NCBI GenBank assembly: GCA_003118195.1
Contig: BEXV01000510.1
Location: 155,907-177,201 of the forward strand
Reading direction: 5' to 3'
From: Hemicentrotus pulcherrimus
Taxonomy: Eukaryota; Echinodermata; Echinoidea; Camarodonta; Strongylocentrotidae
DNA length: 21,295 nucleotides
Each line of letters opens with the position of its first letter. Within the stretch, counting starts at the first letter, position 1. Made by a program: the position numbers and the translations under genes. The notes below the pieces were generated by a model. That model worked only from the letters and a program-made list of their open reading frames with translations, was not told the origin of the DNA and did not search any database. Shown here in pieces: positions 9,335 to 18,764 of this stretch.

Positions 9335-9580
9335 AATTAAGGTCAGGGAATTCTGAAAAATGAATGATTTGCCAGGGTATTAATACTCATGGGCTCTCTT
9401 TTAAAGCCCTCTCTTTTCTATGACTAATTACAAATCAGGTCAACACGGTGATTTAAAATTAAGGTCATAGCATTTTTTGAAAAATTAATGATCCGCCGGG
9501 GCAAGATGTTCCGGGCTCTCTTTTAAAGCCCTCTTTTTCCTATGACTAATTATGAATAAATGTCAACACGGTAATTTTTA
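9335..9580. repeat. Imperfect tandem duplication, period about 122 bp
   Basis: Copy one (9335-9456) and copy two (9457-9580) share AATTAAGGTCA at the start, GAAAAAT-AATGAT, then a 22-nt identical block beginning GGGCTCTCTTTTAAAGCC (9391-9412 and 9513-9534), CTATGACTAATTA, and GTCAACACGGT near the end. Between these blocks the copies have diverged considerably. The identical block can form a small hairpin (GGGCT/AGCCC). No coding potential is seen. Confidence 0.75.
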
Positions 9581-9898
9581 AATGAAAATGTGATTAATCT
9601 GCATACTAATAAAGCCATTGGACAGGTTAGAAGCTAAATGTCTCAAGTAGCTTTTTTCTCTTACAAACGTTGTTGTTCTGAAAAAAAGAAGATACGTTTG
9701 TGTGTTTTTCTTGTTCATTTATGGATACAAAAATGTAGATAAAAATATAGAGAATATGACTTTGATACATACGAGTAGAACATATTTAGCATTGATTACC
9801 TCCGGCTCTGTGGGTAATTTTAAACTGGCTATTTTAGCAAAAAATATATTGTAGAAAATTCATTAGTCTATAGACATAACGCTGTGTGTATGTGCATC
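9581..9898. other. Non-coding stretch
   Basis: AT-rich sequence with no recognised feature. It follows the 122-bp duplication and leads to a T-rich/G-run tract. Confidence 0.5.
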
Positions 9899-9933
9899 TT
9901 TTTTTCTTTCTTTTTTTTTTGAGGGGGGGGGGG
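9899..9933. repeat. T-rich tract followed by G11
   Basis: T-rich run (9899-9920) and then 11 consecutive G residues (9923-9933). Pyrimidine/purine-skewed low complexity. Confidence 0.9.
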
Positions 9934-10020
9934 AGTGTATGGTGAATGTTTCATTTCTGTATTTTCGAGGCATACACATGCATTGGGGAGTAAAAGAGGG
10001 AAAAGGGAGGCAATTACGTA

Positions 10021-10035
10021 GAGAGAGAGAGAGAG
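10021..10035. repeat. (GA)7 microsatellite
   Basis: Seven and a half GA units. About 30 bp downstream an A13 run occupies 10065-10077. Confidence 0.9.
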
Positions 10036-10113
10036 TCTGGCCCGGGTTCAAATTCACTTTTCTTAAAAAAAAAAAAATGATAACTCCTCATTCTACCCTC
10101 AACAATTGCTGTC

Positions 10114-10236
10114 GTAGACAAAAGAACATCCCTTCACTGCTATTATGTAAAAATGTGTAGAACAGGTGAATAAGCATGTGACACCTATTCCACACATTTT
10201 TACACAATAGCAGGGAAGGGATGTTCCTTTGTCTAC
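10114..10236 (-). repeat. 123-nt hairpin with 55-bp arms
   Basis: Left arm 10114-10168 and right arm 10182-10236 are inverted copies that match at 50 of 55 positions, separated by a 13-nt loop (10169-10181). Landmarks are GTAGACAAA at the left edge and TTTGTCTAC at the right edge, and GTAAAAATGTGT with ACACATTTTTAC near the loop. Four of the five differences are transitions that become G-U pairs in a minus-strand RNA, leaving one true mismatch, whereas a plus-strand RNA would have five. That asymmetry hints at a minus-strand hairpin RNA, but four events are too few to prove it. Alternatives are a palindromic MITE or a recent inverted duplication. A looser 12-bp inverted pair lies outside it (10100-10111 and 10371-10382, 11 of 12). 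Confidence 0.85.
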
Positions 10237-11494
10237 CTGAGGAACTGTATATTTTGTCCTCTTAGTTTGTCCGTCATGTTCATAGTGTGAGTCCCTATTG
10301 AGTTAATTGCTATTCCATGGCATAGTAGTATTAAAGAGCAGCAATATGGCAAACGATTGTCGGTAACACTCAGTAATTGTTGCCGAGGTCGCTTTTCCCC
10401 TAAAAATGACAATGACACATAAAGCGACAAAAGCGAAATTTTCTTGAAAACAGTCAGAAAACATTAGAACTAGTATGAATGTGACATAATGTTACCTATA
10501 AACAAGTTCATTTTTCCATATGAGTCCTCCAGTACCAAATAACCAAGCAAAACTCGAGCCAGATGCAAATAAGGATAAACTTGAAGGCGANTGTGCATGC
10601 TAATTATCTGTTTACAAAAAAATGAATGGAAAGCTGATGTAGTACGCAGGCAAATTTATGTAGATCCAATTTTAGTTTGATAGGTGCTTATGCCTCATTA
10701 CCCCCGAGAGTGGTGAAGCAGTGTCCAATCTGGGCCTCAGAGAAGTTAAATCACCCGCAAACATCCCCCTGAATGAGGGTCAAATTGGTGTTTCTGCTTA
10801 ATATGTGTTAAGTGTGGAAAAGCGATTCTGAAAATTAGATTTAAAATATCCAATCATTATCACATAGGACAACGCTCCCAATTTCCTATTTCTCTCGCTC
10901 TTTCTCTCTGTGTATCATGTTGAAAAATAACATTTCATTGAATATAAATTGTTTCTTCTGTTTTATCTTAAAGGGAGTTCTGTTGCAGAGGGCACTACAC
11001 TAAATATTTTTTTTGTGAGATAATGAAAAACTGAGTGTCAAATTTAAAAGAACATAAAATTTAAATGACAAAATCATCTTTTTGATCAAAATCGGTTTAG
11101 AGACGGCTGAAATATCCATAAGTATAACGATTTATAATACTTGTGTACCACCACAAATATTAGATAATTTGAAAAAGCGAAATAGCGCCTTTTGCGTCGT
11201 ATTTCAGCCAATGCCGATGTTGGTTTTTCGTTGGCATTTTTGAGTTGGTTATATTACGCACAACCAGCTAGCTCATCTATTGTTATTTTTAATCAAATAA
11301 TTGATTAAAGGTCACCGTATTTTTTTTGAAAGTGGAACTGAATTGGTATGATCGTATTGGCTAAATTTCACACTATTTGGGGTCTAAAATTACCTACATG
11401 GCAATCTTAGGTTCTTAAAGGGCACTAGAAATGTCATAGATAAGAATGATACCAATAACCATGCACTTTGAAGGCATTTGAAGTCTGAAAACAG
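10237..11494. other. Non-coding stretch; one ambiguous base
   Basis: No gene is recognised. Base 10591 is N. A perfect 10-bp inverted pair GGCTGAAATA (11105-11114) and TATTTCAGCC (11200-11209) brackets about 85 bp, possibly part of an unrecognised dispersed repeat. Short CT-rich sequence lies near 10890-10910. Confidence 0.5.
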
Positions 11495-11580
11495 AACTCA
11501 ACTATACCTTTAAAAGAATGCTTGGCGCTGCTTGAATAACTCAACTATACCTTTAAAAGAGTGCTTGGGGCTGCTTGAAT
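11495..11580. repeat. 43-bp tandem duplication
   Basis: Two copies, 11495-11537 and 11538-11580, differ at only two positions (GAATG/GAGTG and GGCGC/GGGGC). Each begins AACTCAACTATACC and ends GCTGCTTGAAT. The high identity implies a recent duplication. Confidence 0.9.
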
Positions 11581-11774
11581 AACTTTGATAAATTTGATAT
11601 CAACTTTAGAAACTCAATTAGATAACGAACCATTCTCTAAATATGTCTTGTAATTTATGGAGACAATTATCAATTATCATTAATTATTCTTCTTTTTAAC
11701 AATAGGGATTAGACGAGCGATGAGTCGAGCATTTCATCTTGCGTCACAAGTACTGAAAATTAGAAATATTCATT

Positions 11775-11804
11775 AACTCAACCTTAAAGAAAAAAGGTTG
11801 AGTT
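11775..11804. repeat. Inverted repeat AACTCAACCTT / AAGGTTGAGTT
   Basis: Perfect 11-bp arms (11775-11785 and 11794-11804) with an 8-nt A-rich loop. The arm shares AACTCAAC and a following CCTT with the 43-bp duplication about 200 bp upstream, so the two may be related. Confidence 0.7.
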
Positions 11805-12467
11805 CTGGATATAGGCGAACATGATTTGTGAGCGTTATCATTGTTATTATGCAAGTATGGAAGAACATCAGATAAAAAATGTTCCCTGAAAAGCATGGCT
11901 CTTCAAATGCCTTCATATTCTAAATATGGTATGTGACGGCATACACATCGGAGCGGATTTCTTTATGCCATATGTTTGTGTAGTCCCATAATCTTTCTGT
12001 GTACAGTGCTTGTAACTTTACTAAGACTGGGCCAAATGTCTTATCATTGTGATGATTCCAGAACCTCGCAGTAAACACCAATACTTATATGCTAGATGAT
12101 CAACCTTTTCTGATCGATTCTACACCGTTTTTTTCACAATGCAAGCTCATGACCAGAACTGAACTTTTATTTTATAACACATTTAACGGTCACTCTTGTG
12201 GAGTGTTTTTTAGTTTTAAAATTTCAAAATCTTCTGACGTCAAATGTGAATCTTGACAATAATTCCCGTCTCGCCTGGTTCATCATCTTTATTACGCTAC
12301 AATTTTTAAGACTATGTCTTGCGTAATAGATTAACACCCAATTAGCCTGATTTGTCAAACGCATCATTCAATATTTGAATTAGGCTGCAAATAACACACA
12401 TCAACCAGAGGACCGACGGATTTAAGTTTTCTCTGATATTTTTCCAACGGTTGACGAGCTTTATAAT
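11805..12467. other. Non-coding stretch with one nested stem
   Basis: No gene is recognised. TATTACGC (12290-12297) and GCGTAATA (12321-12328) enclose AAGAC/GTCTT (12308-12312, 12316-12320), a 39-nt nested stem. Confidence 0.5.
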
Positions 12468-12477
12468 GGGGGGGGGN
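12468..12477. repeat. G9 run ending in an ambiguous base
   Basis: Nine G residues followed by N at 12477. The N most likely marks unresolved homopolymer length. Confidence 0.85.
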
Positions 12478-12996
12478 AATAACAATTACAATTCTTGCTC
12501 ATAACTAGCATGTTTTTTTTTTAATTAGAAGTCAAAAGATTTCATCTCCTTACAATTATATTCACTCTGTGATGTAAAAAAAAAAAGTAATTAATATGGC
12601 GCGTCGAAGCCTAGCCTATTACTCTGATTTGACCATTAACAAAATGATAACCCGGCATTGTCAAGAAATAGAGAGGGGGATAAAAGGAAACGATTACAAA
12701 TTTAAGCTAGTACGACAATGGCGAAGCTGCATGCTGATAACAGGGAGAAGGCAGTATGTAATGGACAACAGGAAAGGAACGGGGGAGTACGGTAGGTAAG
12801 AGAAAGGAAAAATGTGTTCCCAAATAAGGACAGAAGTCAACTTTTGCTATCAATTTTTTAATCGGCAGCCTTCAAAGTACAAAGAAGGATATGTGACCTT
12901 GGTGACTGTACAGAGTCTGGGATTTAAAATGGTTAATAAACATGACAATGATGTTAGCGACTCCACTTTTGGTAATGTGCACTATTTCTGTTAAAT
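12478..12996. other. Non-coding stretch
   Basis: Short open frames at 12596-12799 and 12812-12994 start with ATG but carry no domain, no repeated codon bias and no recognisable homology, so I do not call them. T and A homopolymers lie near 12512 and 12577. Confidence 0.45.
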
Positions 12997-13145
12997 AAAT
13001 TGCTCGTTGGAGTTCTGTACAATTGAATCCGGATTGTGGACCACATAGTCCGCGGTTCGAGTCTCGCTGCGGCAATAATATCATATCCAGGACATTAATC
13101 TACATTTATCACACTTCACACAGCAGAGGTAATGCTTGAGCACCG
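12997..13145 (+). repeat. tRNA-derived SINE, partial copy
   Basis: A near-consensus box B, GGTTCGAGTCT, lies at 13054-13064 within CCGCGGTTCGAGTCTCGCTG. It is followed by GCGGCAATAAT and the family core GGACATTAATCTACATTT (13090-13107). The box A region upstream is poorly preserved and the 3' half beyond about 13145 is lost. The minus-strand frame reading LPQRDSNRGL is the usual shadow of a box B. It belongs with the copies at 1021, 6770 and 16091. Confidence 0.65.
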
Positions 13146-15411
13146 TTATTGGAGCCATGTTAGCTGAGGTTTGGACCAACCGAGCAATTTACAAGTTTTA
13201 GCAAGATGTTTTATTTCACAGATATGGTGGCATAAACAAGTTTCTCTGTAGCTTTAAAAGGCGATGGAACAAGGGCATAGTTTCCACATTTTTCCTTTAC
13301 TGGCTTACTCCAGCTAGGCAGTTATTTTGGAGTTGATCCAATTTTTCTGAAGGTCACATCCAATCAGAACAGAAATACATGTATAAATGATTTTATACAC
13401 GTATAGATTATGGCATTAAAGTTTGATTCAAAGTCTTTCAGCTATTTCCCGTCATATTTTAAATACAAGATACATCGAGAGTAATTCCTTTGAGAAGGTA
13501 TTTTCTACTACGATATTTTTCCAAACTAACATGAACAAAATGAGGAAGCTCCTAGATCATTATTTTGTTTTCACTTCTACCTAACCTTCTCTTCCAAACC
13601 AGAAATCGCAACCTGCTTCTTATCGTACAGCTGGGTGCACCAAACCTACTCTATATGGCCGTAATAGTTGACATTATACTTGATTTTTAAACGAGTTTAC
13701 AAGATGTTATAAAGTAGGTTACATGATAGAAGAAGACAGATGATAATGGTCGAGTCATTGGAAGCTTTAATTCAATCTCGGTGAGTCTCTTAATGTCTCT
13801 AGTTTGGGTTGGCGAACACTATTATAATGAATGAAGCCATCGGTATAAACCAGCAACAACACCGAGGTGGGATCGGTACATTCTGACCAATATCCAGAAC
13901 TCACATTAAAACTAAACAAAACAGTCCCGTACTACGCTTTCTTGTTAATTGAAATCTTCATCAACTGAAGAGACCACAATGTATAATGAAAATGGAATAA
14001 GTATACCAATAGACTTGAAAAAACAAAATAATAATAATAAAGCATTCAAACAAACCAGTAACTGCGTATTTTTCACTTCCAATTAGTTTTGATTTCACTT
14101 CATTTAACATTAACTATTCGTTATTCTCTTTTAATTTCATGATGTCATGATGACAGGAAGTAGAGGTTATGTTGATATGCCAATCAAACATTGAAACCCA
14201 AGTAATCATTGTTGCAGTATAGTGCCACTTCTCACTTCCTCCTGTTTTTTCTTATTTACGTCATAAATTATGCCAATTTTTGTCTTCTCATCATTTATGA
14301 ATACACCCTGTAGGTCCAAATCTTAGTCATGGTCACGGTGTGTCATAGCAAGTCCTTAGGACCGACCTTCTCAGCAACCTTGGAAAGGCCATCTGCTTTT
14401 CATATCATCAATTTTATCGAGCTTTTAACTTCAATTAAATCAGTTTATACGTGGCATAATATAGCGGCGCTAGGGCAAGTGGGCTGCCATTCAATCTTGT
14501 TTTACATAACCATGATAACAAGTAAATAAATGAAATTAAAAGAAAAAAGCAGTTTCAATGTCTTGTGAGAAAGGTGGAGGACTTAAGAATTTGAAGGACA
14601 ATTTGTTGATTGTGTCCATTAGATAAATTCATTGTTAGTAATTTACGCGTGAGTCTAATTAATTTATGTTGTAAATATCAGCTAGGGCGTATTAGACTCA
14701 ACAAAGTTATAATGCGCATATACACATCAATGATAATCATAAATAATGATAACGGAATGCCCATATTTAAATGTGACATAGATATTAATAAAGTAATACA
14801 ATTTGGAATTGATAGTGAGGGTGCATAACGTCCATTACTAATTCGCATTGATATTATACACAACAGGATACACACTAATTTTCAGTCCTCACACATATGC
14901 CATTTTTGAGTAGAATATCAATGACCAGAAATCGAAACTTCAAATTAAATGTTACCAATGTATTCTCTTTAATTTCTATTGGTAATACTTTTTCATGTTT
15001 AATCGGTTTCCTAGGCTTGAGCTTTGCTTCCAACTATTTCTATCACAATTAACTTAGAAAAGTGATTCAAGTTTTAAGGCATAGAAAGGACAATCATAAA
15101 ATATGGTTATCATAATCATTTAAGACTGAAAGATATGATGTATTCTGGGGGAATTCTACGCGCTTATCAGTTTGTTAATATTCTTAATCCCTTTGGGAAA
15201 TCTGAGAGATTCATCGTCGAGACATTATTTTTCTCTCCATAGTTCGAAGTTGGTTAACACGTCTCCGGCTCAAGTCTTCCGATCATTTGTTACCATGACA
15301 ACTCTTGAATATGTCAAATCACTAAAAAAAATCATCCACGGTTCGCAATGTGAAGCACAAATTAACCTGCTGTGACGAGCCGCGACAGTTTGTGTGTCAA
15401 CATACTTTATT
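13146..15411. other. Long non-coding stretch
   Basis: No gene, SINE or LINE is recognised over about 2.2 kb. Visible items are a 7-bp stem GTATAAA/TTTATAC (13381-13398), an (AAT)n run near 14024-14040, and a tandem TCATGATG pair near 14137-14152. The frames at 14329-14529, 14610-14828 and 15172-15375 have no domain and are treated as chance. Confidence 0.5.
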
Positions 15412-15477
15412 TTGTCACTCTCTCTAACTTTTGTCATCCGTTTTTTGTCTCGCTTTCTGCGATTACCGTTCTTCTCA

Positions 15478-15515
<38 letters not shown>

Positions 15516-15595
15516 CCTATCTTTCTCTCTCTCTTCCTCTCACTCTCCATCTCTCTTTCCCTTTTCCCCTTACATTCTTTCTCTCACCTCCTTTG
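15412..15595. repeat. CT-rich tract with (CT)15
   Basis: A clean CT dinucleotide repeat occupies 15481-15510 inside a wider pyrimidine-rich tract with TCTTTC and TCTCC interruptions. The S/L-rich frames over it in all three plus-strand frames are artefacts of the repeat. Confidence 0.95.
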
Positions 15596-16090
15596 ATTTT
15601 CAAGATATTCTTATATCCTGTCAAAACTCTAATAACCTAATTTGTGGACCGTGTTCGTCAATTTGAACAAATATTTTTGGCACACACATTCTCAAACATT
15701 CACAATTGTGAAAACAAGAAAGGCGTGACGATGTTTTATTTCTGTTGATGCAACTGAGATGCGTTGGCGTTTTATAATCTCTGCTGAGAAGTTAATAATG
15801 CACAAGTTACATGCGTACCATTTTTTTTATGCCCAGGGTGCTTTCATATTTGTTTTCATTGTTATTGCTTCTGTATTTGTTAACAAACATGATATATAAT
15901 ATATCCTGATAACCAACAATGTTTTAGTATGAATGATGACAAGGAATTAAACATAGAAAAGAGGATCGTTGAAAGCTTAACTGGGCATCCTTTCGTTCAC
16001 TTATTGTGTCTAGAAAGTAATCCATAAAAAAATGTTCATCTACTTCTTCCTCACTCCTAGTAGTTATTTAACTCATAACCGTGTGTAGAT
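15596..16090. other. Non-coding stretch
   Basis: No gene is recognised. Small palindromes are CACAATTGTG (near 15701) and the AT-rich GATATATAATATATC (near 15890). Confidence 0.5.
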
Positions 16091-16407
16091 GTCGTGGTAT
16101 AGTTGTTCGTTCAGTTGACTCTTAATCCTAGGGCTGGGGGCTCGAATCTCTGCCCGGCACTAAGCTTATTTGGAAGGACATTAACCCACTCTTTATCTAT
16201 TTATTGAATAGTTACCTGTAGGATGCGAGAGTCATCGGAATTCGCTCATGGTTGTGAGCGTCTGTGAAATAGCACCTGGCTTAATAACTCCAAAGGGAGT
16301 GGAGAATGTGCATTCGTGTCGTGCGGGCTAGTCTGGATCCCATGACCGGGGTAATACTATATCTGCAGAACGCTTAGAGAAATCGTCGATGTTTTATGCG
16401 CTTTTTT
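16091..16407 (+). repeat. tRNA-derived SINE, best-preserved plus-strand copy
   Basis: The head begins GTCGTGGTATAGTTGTTCG, with a box A-like TGGTATAGTTG at 16095. A box B-like GGCTCGAATCT lies at 16139-16149, 44 nt downstream, consistent with a type 2 RNA polymerase III promoter. CCCGGCACTAAGC and the family core GGACATTAACCCAC (16176-16189) follow. The body carries ACCTGTAGGATGCGAGAGTC, a conserved-looking AAATAGCACCTGGCTTAATA stretch (near 16269) and CTGGATCCCATGACCGGGG. The tail reads CGCTTAGAGA...TTATGCGCTTTTTT (to 16407), where the T run could serve as a terminator. It is about 317 bp long and encodes no protein. The family name cannot be assigned without a repeat library. Confidence 0.75.
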
Positions 16408-16761
16408 AGCCCAGAATATTACACATCCCTAATACCGTTTTCTTTTCTTTTCTTTTCCTTTACCAATACTGTTCCTACGTGTACCTTCAGTATGTGAGTC
16501 ATCTTTTTAATTCCCCATTTATAATCAGTTCCACAGCGTCTCAATATGTTATATAATATAATGCATGACACATAACGTGATGGATGTCAAAAAACACTGG
16601 GCGTTATGCCTGAAATGGACTTGGACCATGTTATTACATTCTCGGTCCAGTTGTTACGCACCAGAGCGCTACCAGTATCTCACTATGCAACACGCTATGT
16701 CATGTATTCAGGTCACAAGTATTAATGGTATCCTGTAATATGGTCCGATGTTATAGGTTTA
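16408..16761. other. Non-coding stretch with (TTTTC)4
   Basis: A short TTTTC pentanucleotide repeat lies at about 16438-16457, just after the SINE. Otherwise no feature is recognised. Confidence 0.5.
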
Positions 16762-16808
16762 GTTATTGCAGGGATATGAGAGTTAAACTCACATATCCTG
16801 GTTATTGC
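16762..16808. repeat. Short palindrome flanked by 8-bp direct repeats
   Basis: GTTATTGC occurs at 16762-16769 and again at 16801-16808. Between them, arms GGATATGAGAGT (16772-16783) and ACTCACATATCC (16787-16798) match at 11 of 12 around a 3-nt loop. Counting the shared C, the insert runs CAGGGATATG to ACATATCCTG, with CAG/CTG ends and flanking direct repeats of about the size made by hAT elements. It may be an extremely deleted hAT-like remnant; chance is the alternative. Confidence 0.5.
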
Positions 16809-16828
16809 GCGAATACTTATACATTCTA

Positions 16829-16838
16829 TCTCGCGAGA
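16829..16838. promoter_or_regulatory. TCTCGCGAGA palindrome (CGCG element)
   Basis: The exact 10-bp palindrome, extended to 12 bp as ATCTCGCGAGAT (16828-16839). In vertebrates this word is a known element of TATA-less CpG promoters bound by BANP. Here it is isolated, without a visible first exon, so a role is only a possibility. Confidence 0.3.
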
Positions 16839-16839
16839 T

Positions 16840-17439
16840 TGTATTTTCAGGATCATTTTATATCACCAAGCGAATTCCAAATTTCAACCTTAAATTGATG
16901 TACTGTAACCTTATTCGTATATAAAACTAACCCAAGCCTATAAGACCCAATCTCAATAGAAAATAATGTATCTCGAAGCATTATGATATTGATGCTTCTT
17001 TAAAATTCTTATCCTTCTGTCGTTTTTTCAGTCAGTTTTTGGATTCAGCTTCGATTAACAATATTTACATACACACAAAAAAACCACCGCCCAACCAATA
17101 GCACACCTCGACAAGTTAAAATTGAACTGCTCGGATATAAACGATATACATCAATCTTTGTTTAGTCTAGTCTAGATTATCGTTTTCGTACAATAAGTAG
17201 TCGATGTTCGATATATATTGAGATGCCGGGTATAACCCGAGATCATTCCAGTCATGAAAGTTTCATAACATTATACTGCTATTCAAAAATAATATGATTC
17301 CAGCGCACACTGTTTGTGTTTCTTGTTCCCACTAACAAAGGCTGAATGCAATGTGGAGCAAGCAAAACATATCGTTGCCATGTTACTGGTATATTTGTTT
17401 TACGCCAATGCTACTACAATAAGTACACTTGTAGGTAAT
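16840..17439. other. Non-coding stretch
   Basis: AT-rich with no gene or recognised repeat. A short TAGTCTAGTCTAG run lies near 17163-17175. Confidence 0.5.
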
Positions 17440-17602
17440 CAAACACAGGGGCTTACAACTTAGAATCATATCCAAGTGACTTGTTACCTAAGGATTTATA
17501 ATTTTATACCATTGGGCACAAACGTATCGACTTGGTCATGAACCCAGAACCTCCCGGTTTATACCAGGCCACTGGAATAACACTGAGCAATCGAGCCGAT
17601 CT
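17440..17602 (-). repeat. Degraded tRNA-derived SINE, probably a second family
   Basis: On the minus strand from about 17602 the sequence reads GGCTCGATTGCTCAGTG, a box A-like head. CCTGGTATAAACC follows, then GGGAGGTTCTGGGTTCATGAC, where GGTTCATGACC (17544-17534) sits in the box B position. Downstream, TTTGTGCCCAATGG and AAGCCCCTGTGT resemble the post-tRNA body of other marine SINEs I know. The body differs from the family at 6770 and 16091. The copy is old and its limits are approximate. Confidence 0.45.
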
Positions 17603-17935
17603 TTTGTTTTTGGTGTAGGTACAATTCTTGTTTGATCTGGACATAATTAGCTACTTCTCAAAGTAACTATTGCCACACTAACCAAGATACTGATCTAGTA
17701 ATTATAAAAATAAAAACAAACTTCACATCTAATGCTGATGTCGCACAAATCACAGAAAACCCGTTTTGAAGTAAAATCGTCACGTCCAATTCCTACAATG
17801 AGTCTTCGTCTTTTCATTATTCTATTGGCAACTCAGTTGTCAAATACCTTATAGGCCCTTTCAATTTTCACCCTTAAAAGATTCTCAAACTCTGACTTCG
17901 AGCAGTCTGTAAGACAATACCATTTCACCTGCTAT
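17603..17935. other. Non-coding stretch
   Basis: No exon, RNA gene or repeat is recognised between the degraded SINE and the GC-richer patch that follows. Confidence 0.5.
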
Positions 17936-18040
17936 TTGGCGTCCTCTGGGGGATTTTCCCGCCCAATTAAGATAGAAACTTACCCACGGAGGCGCCAGTG
18001 CGTATAGCGTGCGGCTTGCGTCTGAAATGCCAATCCTGTA
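17936..18040. promoter_or_regulatory. GC-richer patch with kappaB/E2F/CCAAT-like words
   Basis: GGGGATTTTCCC (17949-17960) fits a kappaB-like site, overlapping TTTTCCCGCC (17954-17963), an E2F-like site, which overlaps CCAAT (17963-17967). A TTTGGCGTC word lies just upstream and GGAGGCGCCAG just downstream. The patch is more GC- and CpG-rich than its flanks. This density of promoter-type words suggests a proximal promoter or enhancer. No TATA box, initiator or coding exon can be tied to it, and short motif matches are common by chance. Confidence 0.25.
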
Positions 18041-18728
18041 CTGACAGAGGTGCACATGTACTTTTCAGAAATAGACGCTCTATATCGTTTGAACTGCAAT
18101 GGATTACACAACCCATGATTTTCAATAATTAAATGATTTCGTCAAGAAAAGAGAACGCTAACCACATAGGAATATTAAAAGGAAATACATACGTTCGGTA
18201 TCCATGTTTATATTAGGTTCTTTCGGGATTTTGTAGACGACTATAAAACACATGCAACTGGACCGAAAATTTGTAAGTGACTGGTCTAATCTTCAGTGTT
18301 TGTTTGGCAGGTTATTAAGATACAAATAACATGTCTAACTAAGCGTGAAGAGAAATCATTTGAAATATGAAAAGTAGAATTCAGAGCCTTAATTCTTTTT
18401 TCTTTTGAATCTTTATAAATGGTACCGGCACATAACTAGTTAACTGTATTATGTCACATCAATTATGTTTCCAGTACTACATAGAATATCAAACATGAAC
18501 CAGTTCTGTCAATTTGAACTATAGAGTTCAATACTGGCTCGTACAAGTTAGATATAACTTTGAATAAGACCCACCCTTATCTATTTTAAATGGAGTCTCG
18601 TTGATATTAAAAACAAAACGGTTTTCTTCCTAAAACATATGCTTTAAAATGTTTCTAAAAGTACATTTGTTTACACTGCATAAAATATCATCCGAATATG
18701 TACACATCGAAGATTAATGTAAATTTAA
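18041..18728. other. Non-coding stretch up to the MITE
   Basis: AT-rich with no gene or repeat recognised. It ends with the TTAA (18725-18728) that forms the left target-site copy of the element that follows. Confidence 0.5.
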
Positions 18729-18764
18729 GGCCCGGTCTCGCCGCCAGAACTTTGCTGGAGCGTT
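18729..18764 (+). repeat. Left terminal inverted repeat of the MITE
   Basis: 36 bp, 34 of 36 identical to the complement of 19389-19424. It contains a short internal stem, CCAG...CTGG, around AACTTTG. Confidence 0.88.

Noticed and set aside
10040..10056. GGGTTCAAATTC, a box B-like word
   Set aside because: No box A at the right distance and no tRNA fold; upstream is GA repeat.
12596..12994. Two adjacent ATG-initiated frames of 67 and 60 residues
   Set aside because: No domain, length near chance expectation, and homopolymer-rich surroundings.
13042..13075. Possible intact tRNA gene around GGTTCGAGTC
   Set aside because: No acceptor stem or anticodon stem can be formed; the downstream SINE core shows it is a SINE head.
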